Assembly (NCBI GenBank): GCA_022496185.1
Contig: WTXG01000138.1
Coordinates: 1-64,000 of the forward strand
DNA length: 64,000 bases
Direction: 5' to 3'
Origin: Multifurca ochricompacta
Lineage: Eukaryota > Basidiomycota > Agaricomycetes > Russulales > Russulaceae
This document shows positions 34,665 to 46,149 of this stretch, piece after piece. The notes below the pieces were generated by a model, which saw nothing but the letters and a program-made list of their open reading frames with translations, was not told where the DNA came from and searched no databases. A program made the translations under genes and the position numbers. The number at the start of each line of letters is the position of its first letter. The first letter of the stretch is position 1.

Positions 34665-35237
34665 TCGTCACGACGTGTGATAAGTTGCGTAGCAAAACTA
34701 CGAAGTCAGGTGTGCACTGTCTTTCAAGTACACAGAGTTCGGGTGAGAAGTCAATACCAAGGAGCTAATCCCTTAGTACCGGTGAGCGGAAGAGTGCCAG
34801 AAGCACTGAGACGATTCAAAGGTCAGGTCTTAGGAATCACCCAGAAGGTAATGCACCAAGTCAATTAAGAAGTCGAGTCTAAGGCATACAGGCTATCTAG
34901 GCAGGCCTTATATACGTAATAGAGATCGGAGTCTGAATCGGAGTATCGTACTCGGCGTATCAATGAAGTCGTAATATATCTGGAGAGGGAATGGAGTCAA
35001 GTGGGCCAGGTGAGAATATACATAGACGAATCTGGTATAGTCGCGATTCTGGTGGGAAAATATGTAAGCGTTCTGATGTAAAGTATGAGTCATAGATAAG
35101 CACAGCAGGAGTCAGAGATAAGGAACAAACAAAGACAAAGCCAGTCACAACACAGTCAACGAAGGGGACAAACACGTCCCAACAGCGAGTCACATGATAG
35201 AGAAAGGAAAACAGATGATGCAGTGGGGTTTGTAACA
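34644..35237 (-). repeat. 5' LTR of Gyp-3
   Basis: Minus-strand TATATAAGG at 34914-34906; AGACTCGACTT begins 34 bp downstream (34880-34870). Its complement sits just outside the LTR at 34641-34631, again the self-priming layout. The gag ATG (34664) lies inside the LTR end. Confidence 0.92.
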
Positions 35238-35464
35238 TAATTAAATGTGAGACGCATTTTGATTTCATCAATTATGTTATCTAAATGCGATCACAATTAC
35301 ATTAAGGCATAAAAAAGCATCGTATCTAGGTTAATTGACAGCTGAACAGCCCAGTGCAATATCAGCTTGCATGCGTGCAAGATGCAACCGCTTCTTGACA
35401 AGCATCAGAGTGCGAATGGTATTTGCATTGAGACTGGCACGATGGAGGGAGATCGTGTCACGTC

Positions 35465-35960
35465 TGTTGAACACAGAAGATGTTCGGTGATGCTTCAGGC
35501 ATCAGGTGATTATATTAGCTACTTTGTAGATTAGATTAGATACCGGAGTCTCGGACCTTTTACATTATCATTATTATCTTCTTTCTCACATTCCACAGTA
35601 GCTGACTGATGCACCATGTAACATGTGATTTCTGTAGTGGCCAATGGCCTTTCCCCCTCATGTTTATTGTTTGGACCTTGTCTGGCACTTGTGGACTTAT
35701 TCCCAGTGCACAGACCATCCCTTGGATTGTATATAAGGGTGTCTGTTTCGTCTCTTACACTTCAGAGTTTCTTCTACCTCTGAAGTGTAAGTCGTCCTCT
35801 CTACTATCATCACCTCTAGACTAACTCTGTAAATAGAACTTGTCTTTCTAGGTGTGTAGTATAGTAATATAGAGTTTCTTCTACCTCTGAAGTAACTTGT
35901 CTTTCTAGCCTAACCCGCTAACATCTACAGTCAGTATGCTGCGCACATGCCTGTTTCACA
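35465..35960 (+). repeat. 5' LTR of the copia element
   Basis: Starts TGTTGAAC and ends TTTCACA. Contains a TATATAAGG promoter box near 35730. An internal direct repeat (gagtttcttctacctctgaag) occurs near 35764 and 35871. Confidence 0.93.
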
Positions 35961-35979
35961 GGTTATGGGCCCTGAGCAC
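35961..35979 (+). promoter_or_regulatory. Copia primer-binding site, half-tRNA(iMet) type
   Basis: GGTTATGGGCCCTGAGCAC abuts the LTR. It resembles the complement of the anticodon arm (CCCATAACC) of initiator tRNA-Met, as in Drosophila copia, which primes with a 5' half tRNA-iMet rather than the acceptor end. Confidence 0.7.
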
Positions 35980-36887
35980 AACTAACTGATCTGTTTCTTT
36001 CTTGATCAGTCCAACCTTTCTTTAAAGCTCACCAGCTTCAAGACTTCGTCTTTCCCAATCAGTCTTACAGTGAGCTTCATTAACTTTCCTTTGCCCTTAA
36101 CTGTCCACAAGGTGGTGCGCTTTATGTGCCCACCTTGATCTGTTTGGCTAGTCCCTCAGGGGATTCTTGCAAGAGGTGATGAGGGACCCTAAGCGGGTGA
36201 AACACCTTAAGTTCCTCATGTGCGCTCTAAGTAAATAGTATTCATAGTTGTAGCTGGGTTTTCGTCCCATCCATAGACTTAGTAGGCCACTTGCCCAGAA
36301 GGCTTGGGGCTATAGGTTCAGTCAATGCTTGGCTCGATCCGTAAGCCAGGTTTAGCGACCTGCTGGTAGAGTTTAGGGTCTAGAACAAGGCATGGGTAGT
36401 CACTCCCATGACGCTTGGGCTCGATACAAGTAGGCTTGAACTACTATAGTATTTACACAGTAGCTAGAGGGTTTTGTCTCTGGGCAGGAGTACCCGCTGC
36501 TTTCATTGGGGGTTTGCCCCAACCAGAGGAAACCCAATAGTCTACTATAGTCATGGCCCCAATCATCTAGGGCTTAATCATGGACTCCACCACCAGCACT
36601 AGAGGAAGGGCTCTATACCCTTTGTCTCTATGTGGAACTTGCGGTTGGCTCCTCCATGACATGACTCCCCTTCTATTTACACAGTATCCGCCTGATGTGG
36701 CTTTGGGATCTGTTGTAGAATGGGGTTAGATAGCCTACTATACTACTTAGAAGTCGCACATCAGAGGCAGGACTTTCTTAAGTTCTGAAGCATAGCGCCA
36801 CAGACTGGACGGGCCCTCTTAAATGAGACCTGGACAACTGGTTCTAACTGCTCCTTGGAACCAGGATCAACCCTTTTCAAATCATCT

Positions 36888-39800
36888 CAAATGTCTTCCA
36901 TCGTCTTCCCCCCCACCTTCAAGTTTGACAAGCTTGATGGCTCCAACTGGCAGCAGTGGTTGGTGTCTTTCACTGCCCTGCTGAGGATCAATGGGATGAA
37001 GAGGCACATCACGCATGATGCCCCTGAGTTCCTGAATGCTCCCAAGCCAGAGGATGGAGAGAAGGACGACGAGTACGCCAAGCGCTTCGCACAATGGTCG
37101 GAGCCCATGTACCAAGAGTGGAATAGAGTGGAGGAAGTCCTCATGGGAGTTCTGGTGATGGTAACATCACCGGAAACATACTCCCAAATTGCCTCTGACA
37201 GAACTTACCCTTCTGTCAATGCCAAGTATGAGCGTTTGGAATCGCTCTACGGCTCAGTAGGTAGCATGGCCACCTACAACTTGTGGTGTTCTGTGTCCTC
37301 CTTCCACTTGGAGGAGGGCAAGCAATTCAGACCCCAGTTGCAGCGTGTATTGGATGTGAGGAGTACCCTCAAGGAAAATGGGATGGAGATCTCTGATCTC
37401 CAGTTGAGCTTTATATTGCTCCAATCCCTACCTCCATCCTACAATGCCATTGCTGGCTCAATCCTGGCATCAGGTCCTCCTGACCGCCTTTCCCCTCAGG
37501 ACCTTGTACAAAGGTTCCTTAATGAGGAAAGCCAACTAGCCGGCCCCACAGGAAGTGGTGTTGGGGCTGCCCTTAACAAGGCAGCCCATGTCAACAAAAA
37601 TAAAAATAAAAAACAAGTAACATTCACGCCACAACCTGCAGGTGCATCATCGTCCAATGATGTCACCTGCTTCTATTGCCAGAAGCCAGGCCACAAGGCT
37701 AATGAATGTCGGCAAAGGAAACAGGACAGAGCCAATGCTGATGCAGGCAAAAAGGGCAACAAGAGGAAGGGGCAAGGCCCCAGTGTACATAATAACTCCA
37801 CACAAGTAGCTACCATAGTTAATGGTAGTGGCAGAATACAGGAGGTGCATGAGACACCTCGTATTTCACTTTATATAATGACCGAACACACACAAGAAGT
37901 TGATGATGGCAGCAACCCTTGGATGATGGATAGTGGAGCCACCACCCACTTTACACCATACCTAGATGACTTCTCCGAGTACTTCCCACACAAGGGACAT
38001 CAGGTGACAATCGGTGATGGATCCATAGTCCAAGTTGAAGGAACAGGCAAAGTCATACTCAAAACTCGAAATAATTATGAGTTAGAGCTAAACAATGTCT
38101 TCTACATGCCTGGCAGTGAAAGAATACTGTCAACAAGCTGCATCACAGACAAGGGTGGCTCAGTGGAATTCTCTCCATCTGAGGTCAAAATAAAGTACAA
38201 TAATACAATTATAGCGGAAGGTGTCAAGGCTATGGGACTCTATTGGGTCTTTGGGAAAACTATGCAGAATCTTAATACTGCTTCCCACAAATCTGCATCA
38301 ACTAGCCTTGAAACCTGGCATTTGCGCATGGGTCATATGTCAAAAGAGGCCCTCAAAAGACATGCTCCTAAGGCTGTGAAAGGCCTTAGTATTAATAATA
38401 GCCAAGTGGAAGACAAGCCATGTTATGGCTGTGAAATGGGAAAATCACACCGTCTTCCATTCCCTCCCTCTCAAAAAAGAGCTTCAGCACCCTTGGAAGT
38501 CATTCATAGTGACCTAGTCGGTCCCCTGCAATGTACTTCAATTCAAGGGAATCTATATTTCGCCACTTTCATAGACGACTTTAGCAGAACTGCCCTAGTT
38601 GTTGCTATGAAAGCTAAAAGTGACTTTACCTCAACGTTCTGTAACATTAAGGCATTCCTGGAAAATAAAACAGACAGGAAAATAAAGACCTTACACACAG
38701 ACCGAGGTGGCGAATTTGTAAATAGAGAGCTGAAGTCAATACTTGAGAAGGCTGGCATAGAGCATAAATTGACAATGCCATACTCCCCACAACAGAACGG
38801 AAGAGCTGAAAGGTTCAACAGAACCATTATGGAAAAGGCCACCAGTATGCTGCATCATGCTGGTCTTTCCCTTGGTTTCTGGGAATGTGCAGTGCGAACA
38901 GCCTGTCACATATACAACAGAACGCCTATCCGTTCTAACAAGTGGAGGACACCGCTTGAGCTTCTGGATGGGGACATTCCAGATGTCTCATATTTTAAAA
39001 TATTTGGCTGCTTAGCCTACTACACTGTCCCAGAGGATAAAAGACGTAAACTGGATCACAAAGCCAGGGAAACAGTCTTTGTTGGGTATGCACCCCACTC
39101 TAAAGGATATCTTCTTTGGGACATGCATACTCGATCCTTCGTATTGTCAAGAGATGTGACATTTGATGAAGGATCCTTCCCATCCAACCTTGCCAAGGAC
39201 AGCAAGGGTAAACAAAAGGAAAAAGTTACGCCTTTTGTCTTAGAAGTTGAGAGGCCTGTCCAGCCTCAACCAGTAATAGCCACAGTTCCTCAGGCTCCTG
39301 AAGACAAGGACGCCCAGGTTGAGGAACAGGAGGTAGTGGAACCTCCTCAAATAAATCCTGAGCCTACCACGCCTGAAAATGAACTTGATACACACGATCA
39401 GACTATCTATCAGACGCCCCCATCCCAAATCATGGAACCATCTGAACTCCCCCAGAGAACCCGTGCCAAAAGACAATCTAAGAAGAATGTTGGCAAAATT
39501 TCCCAACCAGTATTTACTAGGGAAAGTCCACGCTCTCAGCAACGTGACAAGGCTGTGCAGGAAGATCTAGATCTTGATACTGCCCGTCCTAAGCGTTCAC
39601 AACGCATGAATCCTCGATTCTATAATGAGGATAATGCTGAGTTCGTACAGGGTTCTTCCAGACTTGGGCATATGGAATTGCTAAATGCTGCAGGAGTCTC
39701 TTATAGAGATCCCCTGACTTATCAGGAGGCAATGCAGTCTGACAATGCCAATGAATGGCTTGAGGCATGTAAATACGAAATCGATGCCTTAGATAAACTT

Positions 39801-41215
39801 GATGTGTGGCGCCTTGAGGATCTTCCAAAAGGAAGAAAGGCTGTCAAGTCAAAATGGGTTTTTAAGCTGAAACCAGATGGACGGTTTCGTGCTAGGCTTG
39901 TGGCAAAAGGTTTCACCCAAATAGAGGGGTGGACTTCGATGAAACATTCTCTCCAGTCGCCAGATTTGAATCACTTAGATTATTACTAGCGCTAGCTACG
40001 CTAGAGGATTGGGAAATCCACCAAATGGATGTCAAATCGGCATTCCTTCATGGTGATCTGGATGAAGAAATTTATATGGAGCAACCAGTTGGTTTCGTCG
40101 TTACTGGTCAAGAGTCCAAAGTTTGTAGGCTACAAAAAGCATTATATGGCCTCAAACAAGCCTCCCGAGCATGGAATCTACAATTCCATGCAGTTCTTAA
40201 TGAACTGGGCTTTACTCGGACGTACTCTGATGCAGGAGTATACGTGTATCATCAAAAGGAGGAGGATGATTCACTTTATGTCATTCTCTATGTAGATGAC
40301 ATAACTATACTTGGATCTTCCAATGATAAGATAAAGTGGCTGAAGTCATCACTATCTAGTCCATATGAGATGACTGACTTGGGAGAAATCCAGTCATACC
40401 TTGGAGTTAACATCACCAGGGATCGTCTTAAAAAGACACTGGAGATTGACCAAGCAGCCTATGTTTTATCTATTGTTGAGAAGTTTGGGATGAGGGATTC
40501 CAACCGAGTATATACTCCTCTTCCCTCTGGCGCTGATGTACATCTGGTCAAGTTTGATGGCCAGGCATCTACTTCTGAAATAAAGAAGTACCAACAGTTG
40601 ATGGGGTCTCTGCTATGGGTGCAGATTGGAAGCAGACCTGACATCAGTTTTGCTGTGGTGCGCCTTAGCCAATATGCTTCCAATCCCTCTCAAGATCATA
40701 TGCGACTTGCAAAATATGTCTTAAAATATTTAAATAGTACAAAAGACTGCAAGTTGCGGTATTCTGGAGGGAATGGGGAGAGTGGCCTTCATGGCTTTGC
40801 AGATTCCTCATGGGGAGATCAAGAGGACTGCCACTCTACCTCAGGCTACGTGTTTTTCTTAGCAAATGGTGCCATATCATGGTGTTCCAGGAAGCAGAAA
40901 ACAGTAGCACAGTCCACCACGGAAGCCGAATATATGAGCCTCTCTAAGGCTGCAAATCAGGCAGCGTGGTACAGGACTTTTATGGAGGAATTAGGGTATG
41001 AGGTATCCTCCCCTATACTACTCCATTGTGACAACAAGGGTGCCGTAGATTTGGCATTAAACCCAGTCACAGGAAGGCGGTCAAAGCATATACCCATCAA
41101 GTACCATGCCATTAGGGGATACATTGAATTGCACACAATCGAGTTAGTGCGAACCCCCACAGGTGAGATGCTGGCAGATGGCTTCACTAAGTCTCTACCA
41201 AGAGCATCGTTTTAA
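36888..41215 (+). pseudogene. Copia Gag-Pol polyprotein, one frameshift
   Basis: ATG 36888 (MSSIVFPPTFKFDKLDGSNW), about 1440 codons, one frame as usual for copia. Gag domain to about 37600; CCHC knuckle CFYCQKPGHKANEC (37671-37712); protease MMDSGATTHFTP (37924); pre-integrase HLRMGHMSKEALKRH; integrase core HSDLVGP, HTDRGGEF, SPQQNGRAERF, covering the D, D, E residues; RT SKWVFKLKPDGRFRARLVAKG, MDVKSAFLHGDLDEEIYMEQ, LYVDDITIL; RNase H STTEAEYMSLSKAA and LADGFTKSL. A single-base change near 39930, in a GGGG run, shifts the frame between the RT finger motif and the FSPVARFESLR block. Otherwise it is intact, so it was lost recently. Confidence 0.93.
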
Positions 41216-41522
41216 ACCATGGTAAAAGGACTTGGACTTATGCTGAAATGAGAGAGCTGGAATCTGGAGACTTTGAATACCAGTTTCACTTTCCCACCAT
41301 GAGCAAAGTTCTCAACTTCGAGAGTGATGCAAGAGGTGTGTATGGTTTCAGCTTGCATAAGCGAATCACCGCGATATGCCTCTGAACACCATACCTCTCT
41401 CGCACTCAGAAGAGTTAGAGAAGTTGGATCTCTGGCTGGCGATATGCTCATTTAATTGTGATGGCAGTGTGCTCATGCAACTCATTTCCCATCTATGACC
41501 AGATGCCTTCAGCATGGAGGGA

Positions 41523-42018
41523 TGTTGAACACAGAAGATGTTCGGTGATGCTTCAGGCATCAGGTGATTAGATTAGCTACTTTGTAGATTAGATTAGATA
41601 CCGGAGTCTCGGACCTTTTACATTATCATTATTATCTTCTTTCTCACATTCCGCAGTAGCTGACTGATGCACCATGTAACATGTGATTTCTGTAGTGGCC
41701 AATGGCCTTTCCCCCTCATGTTTATTGTTTGGACCTTGTCCGGCACTTGTGGACTTATTCCCAGTGCACAGACCATCCCTTGGATTGTATATAAGGGTGT
41801 CTGTTTCGTCTCTTACACTTCAGAGTTTCTTCTACCTCTGAAGTGTAAGTCGTCCTCTCTACTATCATCACCTCTAGACTAACTCTGTAAATAGAACTTG
41901 TCTTTCTAGGTGTGTAGTATAGTAATATAGAGTTTCTTCTACCTCTGAAGTAACTTGTCTTTCTAGCCTAACCCGCTAACATCTACAGTCAGTATGCTGC
42001 GCACATGCCTGTTTCACA
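41523..42018 (+). repeat. 3' LTR of the copia element
   Basis: 496 bp, about 99.4% identical to 35465-35960. Immediately followed by acatc and the hAT transposase frame. Confidence 0.93.
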
Positions 42019-45000
42019 ACATCCACCAGAGAATATTCTCTCAATGGCAACAGCAGAGCCTATGTCAGGTTCGGTCCATTAATAAGAAGATGACTATCAT
42101 TAAATTAAATTTACTTACCAGGAATGCATAGAATGTCACGAGCCAAACGAAAGAGGTTTGGGAACTGCATGCGTCGACCCATCCACCAATGAATTGGATT
42201 ACAAGTATTGAAATCTTCAGCAGGGAGTTTGAAATATTCTTCGAGTTCGTTGATAGAGCTCTTCTCTTTTCTGCGATACCGAGCAGCGAAGGATTTCTGA
42301 GGTGATCCCAAAATAGGCCGCGATGTGACAGGCAAAGATGATGCTGAAGACAATGTATGATCATCTGCCTTCACATAATTTCTGTTGAAGTAATTGAAGA
42401 GGCTTGACTTGGAATGTTCAAGATGATCAGAGAGTGCTGGATCGTCATCATAATCCACCTTCATGCCCTCATATGAGATTCGTGGATCAAGCACTAGTGG
42501 GATATACAGTTAGTGAGTGACCAATTTAAAATAATCATTGATGCACATGCAGCCCAAGTGTAGAAGGGAGACGCATCATACCAGTAGTAATAGTCACTAA
42601 GCTTCCGGTGTGCGTCCGTGAGACCAAGTTTGATTCGAGGTGACACTGAGTCAGGAAGGTTGCAAAGAGTATTCCTGATATCATCTTGTAAGCCTTGAAA
42701 TATGGCATGGGTCATTGAAAGCATTGGTATTTTTGTGGCAGACATCTCAGTAGTAGCAGCTCGAAATGATTTCAGCCAGGATGTCACAAGAGCAATAGAT
42801 TCCCAGTCAGTGTTACTGAGTTCAAGGGCATGGAGATCCTTGTTTTGAGATACATAGGAGTCGATCGTTTTGCGATAATCAAGGGTGCGCCCTATAACAT
42901 GCCAGTAAGAAACCTCATACAAGTAACCATGATAACTCATGAAGCATTTGATGTGTTGACAACCATCGGGTTCTCACATCAAGAATGAGTACAAGTGGTG
43001 TACTGCAGTCATCTAACATCCTGCCTCCTTCAAGTTGCACAAATTGAATCTCACGAGCCCAAGATTGACGACGTTGGGGGCTTGAACGGACGGCCTTGAT
43101 GATTTTCCGAAGCTGACCAGAATGTTTCAGTTTAATTGGTGAAGAATGGACCCATTGCTTACCCTTTCAATAGCAGGCAGTACGCTGTCAGCCGCATCGA
43201 CATCAGCTGTATCAGAATCTGTGTCTGGTATGTCTATGAGATTCTCATCATCCTCACCATCACCTGCTGCGTCGTTGTCGTGTTCACGCGAGAGAGGGAT
43301 CGTAACATTGTCTTGGTAGTTGCCGCTACGCATGGTGGCTTTTTTCCCTTCAGCCTTTGAGATCGCCCCTACGCCTTTGAGAAGCTGATATTTAAAGATT
43401 AGATGTGATGACAGAAATAAATATAATTTTATGTAATACCTTGATAGCAGCCAAGTGAATTGTATGAGGCATGCAACGCAACTGTGCATCTTGCGCCGAG
43501 AATGGTATCCCTTGTTGTTGGCATTGCCATTCCAGTGATTTAACTAGGGTGTTGTTGTTGCTAGCATTATCCATTACAAGGGCAATAATCTGAAATGGAT
43601 TAGAAACACATTTCTAGGCTGAGGATGGGAAACTCACCTTTCCAATGAGACTGTATAACTCTAGTGTAGCCCAAACTGCCTCTGCCATATTCTCTCCTGA
43701 ATGCTCCCCAGTAAGTTCTTGGAAGTCAATCAGCAACTCCTCTGGAAGGGGATAATAAGATTATGCCAGTTGAATGAAGGGAAGAGCATGAACCAAGTTG
43801 CCCATCATTGGTCACATAGTGTGCAACAATCGCCAAAAACGCATACTGATTGCTCGATGTCCATGCATCCAGTGACAAGCACACCTTCCCCTCGAGATTC
43901 TGCTCATATGGATAAATATGTGATATGAAGAAAATAAGATAATGCTTACTGAGAACATTTTGCGAATACTTTCGATTGTTTCCTCACCCATCTTCACAAC
44001 ATGCCACTTGATCCCATCATGTTTCGGAATATCCAATGGACCACCATTGTGGTGTGTAAAATCCATCATCTTGATGAATTCAGGTTTCTCAACCTCATCA
44101 AATGGCTGGTCACAGGCAACGATCCACTCAGTGAGGAGCCATTCAAATGTTTCTTGATCCCATGGAACCTGATCATTGCTTCATGACATCCAGATGTTTG
44201 AGAAGCTAACATTACTTACAGTGGCACAGGCTTTCTGGTCTTCAAAGGCTTTCTTGATGTTTTCAGATGATTGCCCAAGCTTCTTTATGTATTCAGCTTC
44301 AGTGCGTCCATTGAGTTTCTTTAGTCCAGATGCGATAGCAATCTCATCAGGTGTTGGGGGCTCATCACGATTCTTAAGGATGTAATAGAGTTGATACATC
44401 GGCTTAACATGGACGCGGAGATTATTTATGAGTACTAAGGGAAGCATCATCCATCAGGAATGATAAACAAAAAAATGATAAGATAACGCACCGTTTAGAT
44501 TAGATTTCATTGTCTTCTTGATAGTACAAACCTTATGAGTGCCATGAAGGCAATGATAATGTATATTGCCATCTTCTCCTGGGGTACTGCATGGCCCATT
44601 GGTGACGACTTCGTAGAATAAATATATTGGATTCCTTATATTTCCAGCCTTCTATAAAAACCCAAAATGAGACAAAGATGTGAGAAACACAAGGCAAAAC
44701 TTGCCTTTTTGGGGTGAGCGTTTCCAAATGAGCTTGTTGGAAGGATGCTTGTATGCATTTCTGCAGTCCGGTGGGGGGTATCTTCATCTTCAATCTCCTC
44801 GACCTCAACAGAACAAGTCCTAGCCTTCTTCCTTGGAGGTGCAGGAGTTGGGTTCGTCTTTATCTTTGATTTTAGGACGCACGCGTGGCCCTTTTTGTTG
44901 CTGACCTCTGGTATGGTTTTTGAGGGTAACATATCAGCTAGCTACAAATTGTTAATTCGCCTGACCATGGAATCACATTAAGATATTTCATACCTCTTCA

Positions 45001-46149
45001 TTACTTATTTCCATGGCATTGCTAGGATCATCTGATCCATCCTCAGCAGAAGAAGCACTAAAGTCAGCATCATCTACATCACTATTGACATCATTCATGA
45101 CAGCTTGCTTGCGCTTTACAGGGGTCTTGTGTTTGGGGGTGTGTGCAAGGTGCCGGTGGGACAATGGGACAAGATTCCCAAATTCATCAAGCTTCTCCAC
45201 AGCAATAGCTGTGGCTAATCATGTACCTGCAGTGGTTTGGACCAGGCGAGAATGTTGACCTGGAAGGATGAGTAAGTATTTCATAGCTGCACTCAAATCA
45301 CACTTGAATGAACTACTTACCTTGGTTTATGTGGGAACATGGTCGAATAGGTTTGGGGATTTTCGATGCATCAAGCTGTTGACCTTCTGGTCCTTGGGCG
45401 GGCTGATCTGTCATGGTAAGGCAAAGTTGTAAGACTCCACATGGATTGAGGGTCTATTTATTGCATCATGGGGCCTCCTTAACGCAGCGATCTCACCCTC
45501 ATTTCCCAGCAATCAACAGAAGAAAATTGAGCATTGTTCTTGTTATTTGGGTTAAATTTTAATAATAGTTACTTCTTGAAAAATGGAAGCGTACCTGTTG
45601 TTGAGATGGGCCAGTAGCGAGGGCTCCTGATCTTATGATTATGATAAGATAATCTAAAGTGCGTCAGATAATTGATTCAGAGACATTGCACACAACACAT
45701 TCTTTCTGTCTTGTCACATTTAAATAACTATATTTATTCTACTTATTGTTGTGCTCCTCTGAGCAGTATAAAAGGTTGCTACTCTGTACACGTTCACTTC
45801 AGCTTTGACCACATTGAGTATTAGTTAATTAATCTTATCTCATATTTTTACCATATTTAGCTAACACTTATCTGCTATCTAAATAGGTAAAGATACTATA
45901 GTGGGGGAGTTTTGGTGGCTTAATGACAAGATTAAAGCTCATTCAGTCAATGCCGTCCATGCCGTCTAATGCTGTCTATGGCCATCTTTTTGATGGTTTG
46001 GACAGCATTTTCCGTACCCGTCCACTGTCCGTCTCGACATTGACTTAAGCTCGGTACAGCACAGGTACGGCAACCGTACTACGGACCCATCCATACCGTG
46101 AGGTACGGGTACGGTGCGCAGCCCTAATAAGTTTAGACGACTGAGAATA

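Larger units (their letters stand above)
20966..35237 (-). mobile_element. Gyp-3: full-length chromovirus-type gypsy element with ORF3, hosting Gyp-2
   Basis: LTRs are 20966-21182 plus 27963-28339 (3' LTR, split by Gyp-2; 594 bp when joined) and 34644-35237 (5' LTR, 594 bp). TSD taatt at 20961-20965 and 35238-35242. Without Gyp-2 it is about 7.5 kb. Gene order and sequence match Gyp-A: gag, pol with chromodomain, ORF3. I counted 16 LTR-LTR differences, every one at a CpG site. Thirteen internal TGA codons, all at Arg positions, plus a few indels have killed it. Confidence 0.94.
35465..42018 (+). mobile_element. Ty1/copia LTR retrotransposon, full length
   Basis: LTRs 35465-35960 and 41523-42018, 496 bp each, three differences (two at CpG). 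TSD acgtc (35460-35464) and acatc (42019-42023), which differ by one CpG transition. The primer-binding site GGTTATGGGCCCTGAGC begins at 35961; a purine tract (ggaggga) precedes the 3' LTR. A long leader (about 35980-36887) precedes the ORF. It is inserted in the last exon of the hAT transposase. Confidence 0.95.
35331..45414 (-). pseudogene. hAT transposase gene, last exon split by copia
   Basis: Starts at ATG 45414 (MTDQPAQGPEGQQLD) and runs through many short introns of about 50-60 bp. A BED-like zinc region lies at about 44530-44640 (GEDGNIHYHCLHGTHK). RNase H-like core motifs: LSLDAWTSSNQYAF (about 43850-43885, first Asp), VMDNASNNNT (about 43545-43575, second Asp) and RCMPHTIHLAAIK. The C-terminal dimerisation region is at 42111-42494 (NPIHWWMGRRMQFPNLF). 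The last exon reads SAVAIERIFSGG up to 42019, then copia; it resumes at 35464 (RDTISLHRASL, TIRTLMLVKKRLHLAR) and stops at 35331-35333. I saw no other clear lesion in the exons I could follow. It catalyses cut-and-paste transposition; in this copy it is inactivated by copia. Confidence 0.87.
20323..46126 (-). mobile_element. Autonomous hAT transposon carrying nested Gyp-3, Gyp-2 and copia
   Basis: Left end TAGGGCTGCGCACC at 20323, right end GTGCGCAGCCCTA at 46126, flanked by the perfect 8-bp TSD ataagttt (20315-20322, 46127-46134). Subtracting Gyp-3 with its Gyp-2 insert, the copia element and the TSD copies leaves about 4.97 kb. It contains a multi-exon hAT transposase on the minus strand. 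The same terminal sequences bound the non-autonomous copy at 60466-61763. Both are rich in ACGGGTA/TACGGTA subterminal repeats, a usual hAT property. Confidence 0.9.

Noticed and set aside
20323..46126. Starship or other giant cargo element
   Set aside because: No DUF3435 tyrosine recombinase captain is seen, and the length is fully explained by a 5-kb hAT plus nested retrotransposons with their own TSDs.
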